A stretch of DNA of 64,000 bases from Chlamydiales bacterium (GCA_024233495.1 JACKPM010000003.1:1-64000); one strand, 5' to 3'; numbered from the stretch's first letter, positions 25,382 to 34,948 are shown. The notes: generated from the sequence alone by a model not told the origin. Numbers and translations: made by a program.

Positions 25382-27351
25382 GATTCTCTCTCCATAGCGA
25401 CTTTCAACCGGGGGGGGACCAAGAGCAGGCTATTGAAGCGCTCACCAAGGGTGTGCTCAATGGGAAAGATGCTCAGGTTTTACTTGGCATCACAGGTTCA
25501 GGTAAAACCTTCACGATGGCTAACATCGTGGCGCGCACACAAAAAACCACCCTTGTTTTAGCTCATAATAAAACCCTTGCGGCTCAGCTCTATCAAGAGT
25601 TTAAAGCCTTTTTCCCAGAAAATGCTGTTGAGTACTTTGTCTCCTACTACGACTACTACCAGCCAGAAGCCTACATCCCCCGCACCGATACCTATATTGA
25701 GAAAGATCTCTCTATCAACGACGAGATCGATCAAATGCGCCTCTCAGCTACGCGTTCCCTTTTAGAGAGGGATGATGTGCTCATAGTCTCTTCTGTTTCA
25801 TGTATCTACGGTTTGGGCATGCCTGAGCACTATGCCCACATGGTGCTTCCATTTAAAGTGGGAGAGACAAGGAGGCGGGATGAAGTGCTCTTACATCTTA
25901 TAGAGATGCACTACAAGCGCAACGACTACGACTTTTCGCGCGGCATGTTTCGTGTGCGCGGCGATGTGTTGGAAATCTATCCAGCCTATGAGGATGACCT
26001 TGCACTGCGCATCGAATTTTTTGATGATGAAATTGAGCGTATTTCACAGATCGATCCACTCACAGGAAATGTGCAAAAGCGTCTCGACTCTGTTTCACTC
26101 TATCCAGGTTCTCACCATGTCACACCGGAGGAGATTCGTCTTGAGGGGATGGTGACCATTCGCCAGGAGTTGAAAGAGCGCATCGCCTACTTTGCAAATG
26201 AGGGAATGCCGCTTGAAGAAGAGCGCATTGGACAGCGCACTCGGTACGACCTTGAACTTATTAAGGAGATGGGAACATGCAAAGGGATTGAAAATTACTC
26301 CCGACACTTTTCTCGTCGCCATGCTGGAGATCCTCCAGCGTGCCTTCTCGATTATTTTCCTAAAGACTTTTTGCTTTTTATTGACGAGTCTCACCAAACG
26401 ATTCCACAGCTGCATGCAATGTACAATGGTGATCGTGCGCGCAAACAATCGCTCGTCGATTTTGGATTTCGCCTTCCCAGTGCCTATGACAACCGCCCAT
26501 TGAAATTTGAAGAGACGTATGCACATATCAATCAAGTGATCTATGTTTCTGCAACTCCCGGAAAGTGGGAAATTCAGGAAGCGGATGGGGAGATTGTAGA
26601 GCAAATCATTCGGCCCACAGGGCTTCTTGATCCTGAGATTGAGGTGCGCAAAGCAACAGGGCAAGTAGATGATGTGCTTGAAGAGATCCGTACCCACACA
26701 GAAAAGGGAGGGCGTGTTCTTGTCACCACACTCACGAAGAAACTGAGTGAAGATCTCACCAAATACTTGCTCGACCTCAATGTGAAAGCGAAATATTTGC
26801 ACTCTGATATTGACACGTTAGAACGCGTTCAAATTTTGCGCGAGCTACGCATTGGAAAGTTTGATGTGCTTGTGGGAATCAACTTGCTTCGAGAAGGATT
26901 AGACCTTCCAGAGGTCTCTCTTGTCGCGATTTTAGATGCAGACAAGCAAGGCTTCTTGCGCAGCGAAACAGCGCTTATCCAAACGTGTGGAAGAGCCGCG
27001 CGCAATGCTGAGGGGCGTGTGATCATGTACGCTGATCAAGAGACCGATGCGATTCGCAATACGCTAAAAATCACGCGCGAAAGACGAGAGATTCAAAAGA
27101 AGTATAATGAAGAGCACGGTATCACACCGCGTACAATCAAGCGCGATCTCGGCATTGAGATGGGATCTTCAGAAGAGCTTGCTGTTGCTGAAAAGAAACA
27201 TGAGTACGTCACACAAGAAGATTTAGAGCGAAAAATTAAGCAGTACGAAAAGCTGATGAAGCAAGCGGCAAAAGAGTACCGTTTTGAAGATGCAGCAAAG
27301 TACCGCGATCTTATGCACAAATATCAAAAGCTTGAGATAAATTTATCATAG
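25378..27351 (+). CDS. uvrB: excinuclease ABC subunit B
   Basis: DNA-damage recognition helicase subunit of nucleotide excision repair, 657 residues. Motifs: Walker A GITGSGKTF near residue 39, the beta-hairpin YYDYYQPEAYIP near 93-104, DESH as the DEAD-box equivalent near 338, helicase motif VI QTCGRAARNAEGR near 538, and a C-terminal UVR domain (KEYRFEDAAKYRDLM) that contacts UvrC. Start GTG 25378 overlaps the response-regulator stop; the product N-terminus (RFSLHSDFQPGGDQ) is family-typical. A mobile-element copy begins 5 bp after the stop. Confidence 0.97.
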   Translation: MRFSLHSDFQPGGDQEQAIEALTKGVLNGKDAQVLLGITGSGKTFTMANIVARTQKTTLVLAHNKTLAAQLYQEFKAFFPENAVEYFVSYYDYYQPEAYIPRTDTYIEKDLSINDEIDQMRLSATRSLLERDDVLIVSSVSCIYGLGMPEHYAHMVLPFKVGETRRRDEVLLHLIEMHYKRNDYDFSRGMFRVRGDVLEIYPAYEDDLALRIEFFDDEIERISQIDPLTGNVQKRLDSVSLYPGSHHVTPEEIRLEGMVTIRQELKERIAYFANEGMPLEEERIGQRTRYDLELIKEMGTCKGIENYSRHFSRRHAGDPPACLLDYFPKDFLLFIDESHQTIPQLHAMYNGDRARKQSLVDFGFRLPSAYDNRPLKFEETYAHINQVIYVSATPGKWEIQEADGEIVEQIIRPTGLLDPEIEVRKATGQVDDVLEEIRTHTEKGGRVLVTTLTKKLSEDLTKYLLDLNVKAKYLHSDIDTLERVQILRELRIGKFDVLVGINLLREGLDLPEVSLVAILDADKQGFLRSETALIQTCGRAARNAEGRVIMYADQETDAIRNTLKITRERREIQKKYNEEHGITPRTIKRDLGIEMGSSEELAVAEKKHEYVTQEDLERKIKQYEKLMKQAAKEYRFEDAAKYRDLMHKYQKLEINLS

Positions 27352-27356
27352 CTTTT

Positions 27357-27523
27357 TAGATAGTGTCGTCAAATTTTCTCCTTTGTCAGCCGGATCTTTT
27401 CTGCCAAAATGCGCCCTCGCAACCTCGGAAGTAGCGGTTTGGCTACTCCCTTCGCTTTCGATTGCGCATTTTGCCTAGAAAATCTCTTGCCTTACAAAGG
27501 AGAAAATTTGACGACACCATCTA
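27357..27523 (+). mobile_element. MITE-like 167-bp palindromic element, copy A
   Basis: Complete copy with 30-bp terminal inverted repeats beginning TAGAT(A/G)GTGTCGTCAAATT; a single base differs between the two ends. Interior stems AAAATGCGC/GCGCATTTT and AGTAGC/GCTAC let nearly the whole unit fold into one long hairpin. It has no coding capacity of its own. Its ends begin and finish with TA, as for elements with TA target duplication (IS630/Tc1-type), but no source transposase lies in the window. It sits immediately after uvrB and could act as a transcription terminator. Confidence 0.9.
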
Positions 27524-27605
27524 GCGCTTGCTTCTGAATTTTCCTTTGATTGAAATGCAGACAAAATCTGATTGATCGACCGCGTATTAGGGCTGCCTTT
27601 GTTTT

Positions 27606-28568
27606 CTACCAATTGCGGGTGATGTTTTCGATCTCGAGGCGCATAGCTGAAGAAATTGAAGGATCTTTTGACATTGCAATGAACGCCTCTTTGTGAGGGG
27701 TTCCTTGGAGCGCATCGCAGTGGCAAAGGAGGTAGGTGGAGAGGAGCGGCTTGTTGCGTACCTCTTCAATCTGGAGCTCCTCATAGGCAGCTGTCGCGAT
27801 CTCTGAGTCGTTGTCAAAAGCGGTGAGGGCGAAAGCGGCGTGGATATTGTCCGCGGTGATAGGACGCCCTCTTAAAATTTTAAGTAGAAATTTTTTGGCT
27901 GGTTCCCCAATTTTATGGAGCGCTGCCAGAAGTAGCTCCTCGTCGAAGAGCATTTCTGAGCCAAAGCGCTCAAAAATAGGCACAATTGCGCGCTCTTCTT
28001 TGAGCTCGCCAAGGCAGTGAATCGCAAGTGCAGGAGCAAGACCGTAGCCAGGAAAGAGGGGGTCAAAAGCTGTAGGAGAGTTGATCAAGTGGAGAAGCTC
28101 AGGGATAATGCGTTCGCCCATTTCAATTACTGACTGAAAGAGCTCTTCTGGCTCTTCCTCTTCTGTCAAAATAAGGTCAGCGATGAGACATGAAAGGTCG
28201 TTGCCCTCTTCGTACACATCTTTCAGTTTGCGGTATGCTGCGCGTGCAGCTGCTACGCGCTCAGTCTCCTGTCCTGAGAGGACAAGGGCGGCGAGGTTGC
28301 CACCGAGTTGCTGCTCCACATCTTGCAAGTAAGTGATCCGTTCAATGTCAAAGTCTGGATTTGTGCCAACGCCATTTTCGTCGTAGTACTGGAGCATCAC
28401 TTTGAAGTCGCCTGCAAAGTGAGCATCACGGTGCATTAGGATTTCGTGGTCCATCTCATCGGTGAGCTCGAAATTCTCCGGCTCCTCGATTTGCTCTTCC
28501 ACAGGGTAGGAGTGGCCATTGCATCCGTGCGTTTCTTCTAAAAGTTGGTCGAAGGTTTTCTTATCCAT
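27606..28568 (-). CDS. HEAT-like helical repeat protein
   Basis: 320 residues, not recognised by name. The C-terminal two thirds read as short antiparallel helix pairs of HEAT type (ERIIPELLHLINSP, APALAIHCLGELKEERAIVP, LLLAALHKIGEPAKKFLLKI, IHAAFALTAFDNDSEIATAA). The N-terminal 130 residues are acidic (YPVEEQIEEPENFELTDEMD). It might belong to the DUF1186-type proteins known from Chlamydia; this is a guess to be tested. ATG 28568 is chosen because the sequence upstream to 28802 overlaps lipA in another frame. It lies 25 bp downstream of lipA and is probably in the same operon. No membrane segment. Confidence 0.75.
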   Translation of the reverse strand: MDKKTFDQLLEETHGCNGHSYPVEEQIEEPENFELTDEMDHEILMHRDAHFAGDFKVMLQYYDENGVGTNPDFDIERITYLQDVEQQLGGNLAALVLSGQETERVAAARAAYRKLKDVYEEGNDLSCLIADLILTEEEEPEELFQSVIEMGERIIPELLHLINSPTAFDPLFPGYGLAPALAIHCLGELKEERAIVPIFERFGSEMLFDEELLLAALHKIGEPAKKFLLKILRGRPITADNIHAAFALTAFDNDSEIATAAYEELQIEEVRNKPLLSTYLLCHCDALQGTPHKEAFIAMSKDPSISSAMRLEIENITRNW

Positions 28569-28593
28569 TACTCTCCTTAATTCAGGCAGGTGT

Positions 28594-29586
28594 TTAGCTG
28601 ATTTTGTCCCAACCATCTTTGGAAGGATCGGCAATTTCGTCGATACCTGAATTGTTGGGACAAGGCTCTCGCAGATTGCGGATCTCCTCAAAAGCCTCTC
28701 TAGCGTTATAGCTGGACCGCACAAAGGGACCAGAATACATGTAGCGCACACCAATCTGGTGTCCAAATGCAGCGTACGCATCAAATTGCGCAGGTTCAAC
28801 AAACGCTTTTACACGGAGTTTCCGTCTGCTAGGCTGCAAGTACTGCCCAATCGTGATGATGGAACAACCCGCTTCATGTAAGTCGCGAATCGTTTGTTCC
28901 ACTTCATTTGGCTCTTCCCCAAGTCCCACCATAAGCCCTGATTTGAGCAGTGTTCTTCCTTTTGCAGCCTTCAAAATTTGTAGCGTGCGCGCATACGTCG
29001 CCTTGTGCCGCACACGGGGCGTCAACCGCTCGACCGTTTCGATATTGTGATTAAAGATGTGCGGCCCTGCCTGCAAAATCATCTCGAGAGCACTTTCATC
29101 TCCTTGAAAATCGGATGTGAGCACTTCAACTGTCGCCTCTTTCTTCACTGCCTCGATGATCTTTGCAATGTGCGCTGCCCCGCCATCTGGAAGGTCATCG
29201 CGCGCGACCATGGTGATGACAACGTGTTTCAAGCCAAGCTTGCGAGCGCTTTCGGCGATGCGCTCAGGTTCGTCGTCTGCAGGGGGAACAGGCTTTGCAT
29301 TAAAGTCGATGTCGCAAAAGCCGCAGTTGCGCGTGCACTCTTTTCCCATTGCAAGGAAGGTTGCTGTCTTCTTCGACCAACACTCAAGGAGGTTGGGGCA
29401 CTTTGCCTCTTCACACACTGTGGGAAGTGCATCGAGCATCTCTTGCGTCTTCCATAAATTTTTCCCAGTGGGCATCTTGCGGTGCAGCCATTTCGGAAAA
29501 CGCCCCTTCGCTGTTTTGTCCGGGTTGTCGGGCAAAACGTTGAGCCTTCGACTCGGGGTAGAGTGATCGAAAAGCTCTCTTGTCAT
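28594..29586 (-). CDS. lipA: lipoyl synthase
   Basis: Radical-SAM enzyme that inserts sulfur into octanoyl groups on lipoyl-dependent proteins, 330 residues. Both cysteine triads are present: CEEAKCPNLLEC near residues 57-68 for the auxiliary cluster and CTRNCGFCDID near 84-94 for the radical-SAM cluster. The C-terminal region contains the RSSYNA serine that ligates the auxiliary cluster. It overlaps lpdA by 4 bp, as expected for a lipoate-dependent dehydrogenase operon. Same neighbours as CT557-CT558 in C. trachomatis as I recall. Confidence 0.97.
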   Translation of the reverse strand: MTRELFDHSTPSRRLNVLPDNPDKTAKGRFPKWLHRKMPTGKNLWKTQEMLDALPTVCEEAKCPNLLECWSKKTATFLAMGKECTRNCGFCDIDFNAKPVPPADDEPERIAESARKLGLKHVVITMVARDDLPDGGAAHIAKIIEAVKKEATVEVLTSDFQGDESALEMILQAGPHIFNHNIETVERLTPRVRHKATYARTLQILKAAKGRTLLKSGLMVGLGEEPNEVEQTIRDLHEAGCSIITIGQYLQPSRRKLRVKAFVEPAQFDAYAAFGHQIGVRYMYSGPFVRSSYNAREAFEEIRNLREPCPNNSGIDEIADPSKDGWDKIS

Positions 29587-30980
29587 TGCCTCCTCGGAGG
29601 TAGGTGAAGGGGAATATCAGACGCCATGAAGGCAGCTTCCATCCATGCCTCTGCAATTGTAGGGTGCGCATGGATTGTGTCTCCAATTGATTCCACAGTC
29701 AACTCATTGCTGATGGCAATTGCCATCTCAGCAATGAGTGCTGAAGCTCCGTAACCGACAACTTGTGCGCCCAAAATTTGCCCCGTCGTCTTCTCAACTA
29801 CTATTTGAGCAAATCCTTCTGTATTCTGCGTTGCTTGCGCTTTTCCAAGCGCTTGGAAGGGGAATTTCCCAATCGTTGCATCGTAGCCCGCTTCAATAGC
29901 ACGCTCCAATGTGTATCCAATTGTGCCAACTTCTGGATCGGTGAAAATCACAGAGGGGACAGCGTTGTAGTGCATCTCATTGTGCAAGCCAGATGCGTTA
30001 TCTGCAGCAATCAATCCTTGGTGTGAAGCGACATGAGCTAAAATCCACTTTCCTGTGACGTCACCAATTGCATAGATGTGAGGTACGTTGGTTTCCATGT
30101 GGGCATTCACAGGAATTGTGCCGTTCTCTTCTACGATGACACCAGTCTTCTCCAGGCCAATGTTGTCGGTATTAAACTTTCGTCCAATCGAGACAAGCGC
30201 CATATCAGCATCCATGCTCCGCCCATCTGCAAGGTGGAACCATACGCGACCATCTTTCTTCTCAAAGCGTTCGATCACTGCATTGAGTTCTACGTTAATG
30301 CCCCGCTTCTTGAACGATGTTTTCATAGTTTGCGACACATTTTTCCCCTCAGTAGCCAGCAAAGAGGGGAGTACTTCAAAGACCGTGACATCAACATCAA
30401 AGGCATTGTGCAAACAGGCAAACTCACATCCAATCACACCACCGCCCACAATGAACAACTTCTTCGGTAGTTTGGTAATGTTGAGCATCGACGTGGAATC
30501 ATGCACAAGTTCGTGATCAAAAGGAATGAGAGGAAGCTCGCGTGGCTCTGAGCCTGTCGCAATGATGATGTTTCTTCCCTCAAGGAGCTCGTTGTCCTGC
30601 CCCGTTACTTTTACTTCGTGAGGAGAAATAAACTTTCCATAGCCGTGAAAAACGGTGATTTGGTTGCTTGCAATGAGCCCTTCCAGACCTTTGCGAATCC
30701 CATTGACAACATTATCTTTTCGCTCTTTCATCGCAGCGTAGTCAAAACCCACACCGCTGCAAGATATGCCAAATGATTGTGCTTCGCGCACCTTGCGCAA
30801 AACCTCTGCATTAGCAATCAATGTTTTCGACGGAATGCAGCCGCGATTGAGGCATGTGCCGCCCATCTCTCCAGCTTCAATGAGCGCTGTCTTCAGTCCG
30901 CGCTGCGCACCACGGATTGCTGCAACGTAACCACCCGGGCCACTTCCAATCACAATCAGATCAAAATTCTTTTTGTCCAT
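29583..30980 (-). CDS. lpdA: dihydrolipoyl dehydrogenase (E3)
   Basis: FAD/NAD flavoprotein that reoxidises dihydrolipoyl groups of the 2-oxoacid dehydrogenase complexes. FAD-binding GSGPGGYVAAIRG at the N-terminus, redox-active disulfide GGTCLNRGCIPSK near residues 41-53, NAD-binding GGGVIGCEFA near 178, FAD-binding YAIGDVTGKW near 310, and the C-terminal HAHPTIAEAW with the catalytic His-Glu. ATG 30980 is chosen over TTG 30986; AGGTTG lies about 8 nt upstream. About 465 residues, standard length. Confidence 0.96.
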   Translation of the reverse strand: MDKKNFDLIVIGSGPGGYVAAIRGAQRGLKTALIEAGEMGGTCLNRGCIPSKTLIANAEVLRKVREAQSFGISCSGVGFDYAAMKERKDNVVNGIRKGLEGLIASNQITVFHGYGKFISPHEVKVTGQDNELLEGRNIIIATGSEPRELPLIPFDHELVHDSTSMLNITKLPKKLFIVGGGVIGCEFACLHNAFDVDVTVFEVLPSLLATEGKNVSQTMKTSFKKRGINVELNAVIERFEKKDGRVWFHLADGRSMDADMALVSIGRKFNTDNIGLEKTGVIVEENGTIPVNAHMETNVPHIYAIGDVTGKWILAHVASHQGLIAADNASGLHNEMHYNAVPSVIFTDPEVGTIGYTLERAIEAGYDATIGKFPFQALGKAQATQNTEGFAQIVVEKTTGQILGAQVVGYGASALIAEMAIAISNELTVESIGDTIHAHPTIAEAWMEAAFMASDIPLHLPPRRQ

Positions 30981-31010
30981 AATCAACCTAAAAGATATAT
31001 AGTATATAGA

Positions 31011-31022
31011 AAAGTATACTTT
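31011..31022. promoter_or_regulatory. palindromic bidirectional -10 region
   Basis: The perfect palindrome AAAGTATACTTT gives a TATACT -10 hexamer on each strand, one facing lpdA (ATG 30980) and one facing the zinc-ribbon gene (ATG 31040). No convincing -35 is found for either direction. Both genes may therefore share one promoter region and be mutually exclusive in transcription. Confidence 0.45.
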
Positions 31023-31039
31023 TGGGTAAGCTAAAGTTC

Positions 31040-31519
31040 ATGGTCAAGAAGAACGAAAAACGCATCTGCTGGAACTGCGATGGCGAGGTAAGCCTTCACC
31101 TGGAGAGGTGTCCCTACTGTGGGGTTGACATCTCTAATCCAGCCCCTGCTCATGAGAGAACTCCTTATCAAGCACAAGAGATGGGAAGCCCATTTCAGTC
31201 GGCACCCCCTCAAGAGGACGACCCCTACTCGTTTCATCCCCGCCCCTCACCACTTGCTCAAGAAAATGTAGCTGTGAGCGATAAAGAGTGGGATGAGTCG
31301 CTCGAGGATCCTGAAGAAGAGATCGCCCATACGGGGAAGCGAGATGTTGTTGCCCTTCTGCTTCTCCTTCCTGGCGTAGTTTTTCTCCTCTTTGGCTTAT
31401 TGCTTCTTTTCTTTTCTAAGGAGGGCACTCTTACCCTCCACTGGAGCCGGAACCTCGCCTATTTCTACTTCCTAGGCGCGGTTCCCTTGATATATCTTGG
31501 TTGGCGCGCCATCAAGTGA
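31040..31519 (+). CDS. zinc-ribbon protein with two C-terminal membrane segments
   Basis: 159 residues from ATG 31040 (a TTG at 31022 would add six). The N-terminus contains a zinc ribbon CWNC-x11-CPYC (about residues 10-28), then an acidic Pro-rich linker, then two membrane segments (VALLLLLPGVVFLLFGLLLL and AYFYFLGAVPLIYLGW). Topology predicts a cytosolic ribbon tethered to the inner membrane. Its place next to lpdA matches hypothetical CT556 of C. trachomatis as I recall. The ribbon could bind RNA, DNA or a protein partner. The stop overlaps the convergent secreted-protein gene by 8 bp. Confidence 0.75.
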   Translation: MVKKNEKRICWNCDGEVSLHLERCPYCGVDISNPAPAHERTPYQAQEMGSPFQSAPPQEDDPYSFHPRPSPLAQENVAVSDKEWDESLEDPEEEIAHTGKRDVVALLLLLPGVVFLLFGLLLLFFSKEGTLTLHWSRNLAYFYFLGAVPLIYLGWRAIK

Positions 31520-31847
31520 ATTCACAGGTGTTTTTTGGATTTAGGCGCTTGTGACAAGTATTTTTTGGGTTCAGTCTTTTATGGCAGGTGTTTTTTGGGT
31601 TGAGTCTCTTGTGGCAGGCAAAGTCTAAATCGAGAGGCTTGCGGCACTCTAGGCAACGCGCACTCTCTGCCTCAAAATAAATTCCTCCTTGATCAACGCA
31701 CAAATGATCAATCTCAATCATGCCTTCATCAAGCTGAACAAAAATTGTTTTTTCGCTCAATGCAATCTGGTTACTCTCTAAATAATATTTATCACTCGCA
31801 AAAAGGGCGGAGAATCCCAACGCGAGAATTGTCAAAGCGCACTTCAT
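31512..31847 (-). CDS. small secreted Cys-rich protein with three identical 10-residue repeats
   Basis: 111 residues. A signal peptide (MKCALTILALGFSALFA) is followed by a beta-like region and a CLEC pair near residues 70-73. The C-terminus consists of three exact copies of CHKRLNPKNT and a CEFT tail, placing cysteines every ten residues. The ATG follows a strong Shine-Dalgarno GGAGGGAG. A periplasmic or outer-membrane location with disulfides is inferred. The repeated codons differ only synonymously (see the repeat feature), which implies selection on the protein. No known family recognised. Promoter not identified; the 81 bp upstream to secA are A/T-rich. Confidence 0.75.
   Translation of the reverse strand: MKCALTILALGFSALFASDKYYLESNQIALSEKTIFVQLDEGMIEIDHLCVDQGGIYFEAESARCLECRKPLDLDFACHKRLNPKNTCHKRLNPKNTCHKRLNPKNTCEFT
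31527..31616 (-). repeat. three tandem 30-bp coding repeats, synonymously diverged
   Basis: Units at 31587-31616, 31557-31586 and 31527-31556 each encode CHKRLNPKNT. Across the three units eight of the ten codons vary (for example aga/aga/cgc for Arg, ctc/ctg/cta for Leu) yet every change is silent; only cca and the second aaa are constant. Confidence 0.9.
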
Positions 31848-31928
31848 ATCTCCCTCCGTAAATGGGGTTAATCAAACTTTAACACAAAGTAAACAAAAAT
31901 ATGTTTTATGGAAATATGAATAAAAATT

Positions 31929-34925
31929 TTAAGTGGCGGGCTCTTCAGTGAGGCCGCAGCACCGCTTATATTTCTTCCCGCTGCTGCAAGGACATAGATC
32001 ATTGCGTCCCACTTTTGGTGCAGCAGAAATAGGAATAGAAATTTTTTCGATGGGCTTTTCTTCCTCGAGAGACTCCTCTTGCAAACCATCAAAAATCATG
32101 CGATTGGTTTCGAGATTGATTTGGTTAAGCATATCTTGGAAGAGCCCAGCACCTGCAGGCATTACTTCGATTTTGAAGAGATTGCGCGCTGTGTCAGTGT
32201 GCAAGCGGTTTGTCAAGTCGTGGAAGAGGCGGAACGCTTCGTGCTTGAACTCAAGCAGTGGGTCACGTTGTGCAACAGCGCGCAAGCTCACTTCAGTGCG
32301 CAAGTGATCCATCACAAGAAGGTGCTCTTGCCATAGTTCATCAATCTTTTGCAAAATCACCCCTCTTACAGCTGCTTTAGCTCTTTCTGGATGCTCCTGA
32401 GATTGCTGTTCAAAAAGTTTGTCAAAAGCAGCGATTACCTTGGAAGTAGCGCGCTCCAAAATCTCCTCTTGCGCCATGTGATCATCATCAAACTCTTCAC
32501 TTGAGAAGTTGACAGGGAAGTAGCCCATCATTGCTTGACAAAAGCCTTCAGGATTCCAGCCATTTTCCAAGCCGCGTGACTGGAAGTATTGGTGTGTCAA
32601 CATCTCGCACACATTCTCAAGAAGCGTGTAAGCCTCTTGTATGATGTTGTCTGTGCGAAGTACTTCATTACGGAAGCTGTATACCTCTTGACGCTGCTTA
32701 TTCATCACATCGTCATATTCAAGTGTGTGCTTCCGCATCGTGTAGTTGCGCCCTTCAACGCGCTTTTGCGCTGTCTGAATCGAACGGTTTAAAATACCCG
32801 CAGAAATTGGCTCGCCCTCGGGGGGGCGGAAGCGTTGAATCATGCCTGTCAATCTTGGAGAGGCAAAAAGACGCATAAGAGGATCTTCGAAAGAGATGTA
32901 GAATTGAGAGCTTCCTGGATCACCCAAGCGAGCGCTTCGTCCGCTTAACTGTCGGTCAATACGGCGTGATTGGTGTCTTGTTGTTCCAATCACATGTAGG
33001 CCACCATTTTTAGCTGAATCACCCTGCAATTTGATATCAGTTCCTCGACCTGCCATGTTGGTTGCAACTGTGACGGCTCCCGCCTTACCTGCATCTGCAA
33101 TGATCTCTGCCTCGCGCGCATGGTTCTTCGCATTCAATACCGTGTGCTCAATCTTGTTTTGTCGCAAAATACGGGAAAGCTTCTCAGACACTTCAACCGA
33201 CTCGGTTCCAAGCAAAATGGGACGTCCCTTTTCGTGATTCTCTTTCACGTTATTGAGGATTGCCGCATACTTCTCCCGCTCGGTCATGTAGATTTCATCA
33301 TTCCCCTCTTTACGCACACACTTCTTGTAGGTTGGTATCTGCAATACTTCAAGTTTGTAGATCTCTTTAAACTCGCCTGCCTCAGTAATTGCTGTGCCTG
33401 TCATTCCTGCAAGCTTGTCATACATTCTGAAGTAGTTTTGCAGCGTAATCGATGCATACGTCTGCGTCTCTTTCTGAATTTTTACACCCTCTTTTGCCTC
33501 AATCGCTTGATGCAAACCATCTGAGAAGCGGCGTCCTGGTTGCGGTCGTCCCGTGTTCTCATCAATGATGACAATTTTTCCCTCTTGCACGATGTAGTCG
33601 ATATCGTTTTCCATCAACAAATGTGCACGCAAAAGTTGGCGTAAGTTGTGTGCGCGCTCCTTTCTTTTCGCATCTTCTGCATTGAGGGCGAGCTTTTTCT
33701 CCATCTTCTCTTCTTCCGAAGTGGCTACTTGCTCCACTTGCGCATACTCATGCCCCAAGTCAAGCATCACAAAGTCCTCAACACTTCCCCCTGAAATCTC
33801 TGCCCATGCGGTGATTCCCTTGTCGGTCAACTCAAAGTCGTTGCTCTTCTCTTCTACCATCATGAGAAGCTCTTGCATCGCCTCTGCTTTTTCTTCTTTA
33901 TTCTGATCACTCACATAGTAGAGGTCCCACTTGTCAATCTCTGCACGCAAATCAGGATGCTCTTTTGCCCGGCGCAAAACCTTATGATTCGGCATCCCGC
34001 GGCTCACAATCCACAAACGGCGGCACGCCTCGCGGATCACTTTCATCTCCTCCTTGCTCTGCGGCAACGTGTCATCTTCCAAATAGTTGCCCAAATCGCG
34101 CTTCGCCTTCTGTGCAATCTTGTTGCACAAATCGTGCTGCATCTTCACCAAAAGCGCCGCGCTCTCTTTCATCAAGTCATACATTTGCATGCTCTGCGGC
34201 ACGGGGCCAGAAATGATCAGAGGCGTACGCGCCTCATCAATCAAAATGGAATCGATCTCATCGATGATTGAGAAGTAGTGGCCACGTTGCACTTGCTCCT
34301 CTTTCGTTGTTGCCATCGAATTGTCGCGCAAATAGTCGAAGCCAAATTCAGCCGCTGTTCCATACACCACATCGGCGCTATAGACAGCAGCGCGCTCATG
34401 CATCTGCGTTGTATTTGTTAAAACAGCAGTGGAAAGACCAAGCCACCGCAAAATCGAGCCTACCCAATCGCAGTCCCGCCGAGCCAAATAGTCGTTTACA
34501 GTCACCAGATGCACAGGCTTGCCTGTCAGCGCATTCAAATAGAGGGGCATCGTTGCCGTCAGCGTCTTACCCTCACCCGTCTGCATCTCCGCAATGAAGC
34601 CAAAGTGCATCGCTATACCGCCTAAAACCTGCACATCGTACGGCACCATGTCCCACTTCTGGTCATAGCCCGAAACGTGCACATCTGTGCCACACATGCG
34701 GCGACAAGCAGCCTTCACCACGCCGTAAGCTTCTGGGAGTAAAGAATCGATAGGCTCGCCATCAACAAGCCGTTTTTTGAATTCACCGGTCTTTGCTTTG
34801 ATCTCCTCATCGGTGAGCGCCTTGAACTGCTCATCGAATTGGTTGACTTTTGCGACCATGCGGCGCAAACGTTTTACAGTACGCTCCTGAGAACTACCAA
34901 CAATTTTTTTTAGAAGACCTAGCAT
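31929..34925 (-). CDS. secA: preprotein translocase ATPase SecA
   Basis: Motor of Sec-dependent export, 998 residues. Motifs: Walker A MQTGEGKTLTA near residue 115, DEIDSILIDEARTPLIISG near 220-240, helicase motif MAGRGTDIKLQG near 640, QLSGRSARLGDPGSSQFYISFED near 675, and the C-terminal zinc-binding CPCSSGKKYKRCC that contacts SecB or ribosomes. A central insertion rich in E/K (about 330-430) makes it longer than E. coli SecA (901), as in other chlamydiae. A promoter with TTGCAA-17-TATAAT lies upstream and AAAGGAT precedes the ATG. Confidence 0.97.
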   Translation of the reverse strand: MLGLLKKIVGSSQERTVKRLRRMVAKVNQFDEQFKALTDEEIKAKTGEFKKRLVDGEPIDSLLPEAYGVVKAACRRMCGTDVHVSGYDQKWDMVPYDVQVLGGIAMHFGFIAEMQTGEGKTLTATMPLYLNALTGKPVHLVTVNDYLARRDCDWVGSILRWLGLSTAVLTNTTQMHERAAVYSADVVYGTAAEFGFDYLRDNSMATTKEEQVQRGHYFSIIDEIDSILIDEARTPLIISGPVPQSMQMYDLMKESAALLVKMQHDLCNKIAQKAKRDLGNYLEDDTLPQSKEEMKVIREACRRLWIVSRGMPNHKVLRRAKEHPDLRAEIDKWDLYYVSDQNKEEKAEAMQELLMMVEEKSNDFELTDKGITAWAEISGGSVEDFVMLDLGHEYAQVEQVATSEEEKMEKKLALNAEDAKRKERAHNLRQLLRAHLLMENDIDYIVQEGKIVIIDENTGRPQPGRRFSDGLHQAIEAKEGVKIQKETQTYASITLQNYFRMYDKLAGMTGTAITEAGEFKEIYKLEVLQIPTYKKCVRKEGNDEIYMTEREKYAAILNNVKENHEKGRPILLGTESVEVSEKLSRILRQNKIEHTVLNAKNHAREAEIIADAGKAGAVTVATNMAGRGTDIKLQGDSAKNGGLHVIGTTRHQSRRIDRQLSGRSARLGDPGSSQFYISFEDPLMRLFASPRLTGMIQRFRPPEGEPISAGILNRSIQTAQKRVEGRNYTMRKHTLEYDDVMNKQRQEVYSFRNEVLRTDNIIQEAYTLLENVCEMLTHQYFQSRGLENGWNPEGFCQAMMGYFPVNFSSEEFDDDHMAQEEILERATSKVIAAFDKLFEQQSQEHPERAKAAVRGVILQKIDELWQEHLLVMDHLRTEVSLRAVAQRDPLLEFKHEAFRLFHDLTNRLHTDTARNLFKIEVMPAGAGLFQDMLNQINLETNRMIFDGLQEESLEEEKPIEKISIPISAAPKVGRNDLCPCSSGKKYKRCCGLTEEPAT

Positions 34926-34948
34926 AAAAACATCCTTTAAAAAGAGCC

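Noticed and set aside
29005..29566. Two plus-strand frames of about 150 codons over lipA
   Set aside because: Antisense shadows of lipA; the lipA motifs are all on the other strand.
31527..31616. CRISPR-like array
   Set aside because: The 30-bp units are contiguous, without spacers, and lie in a coding frame with only silent differences.
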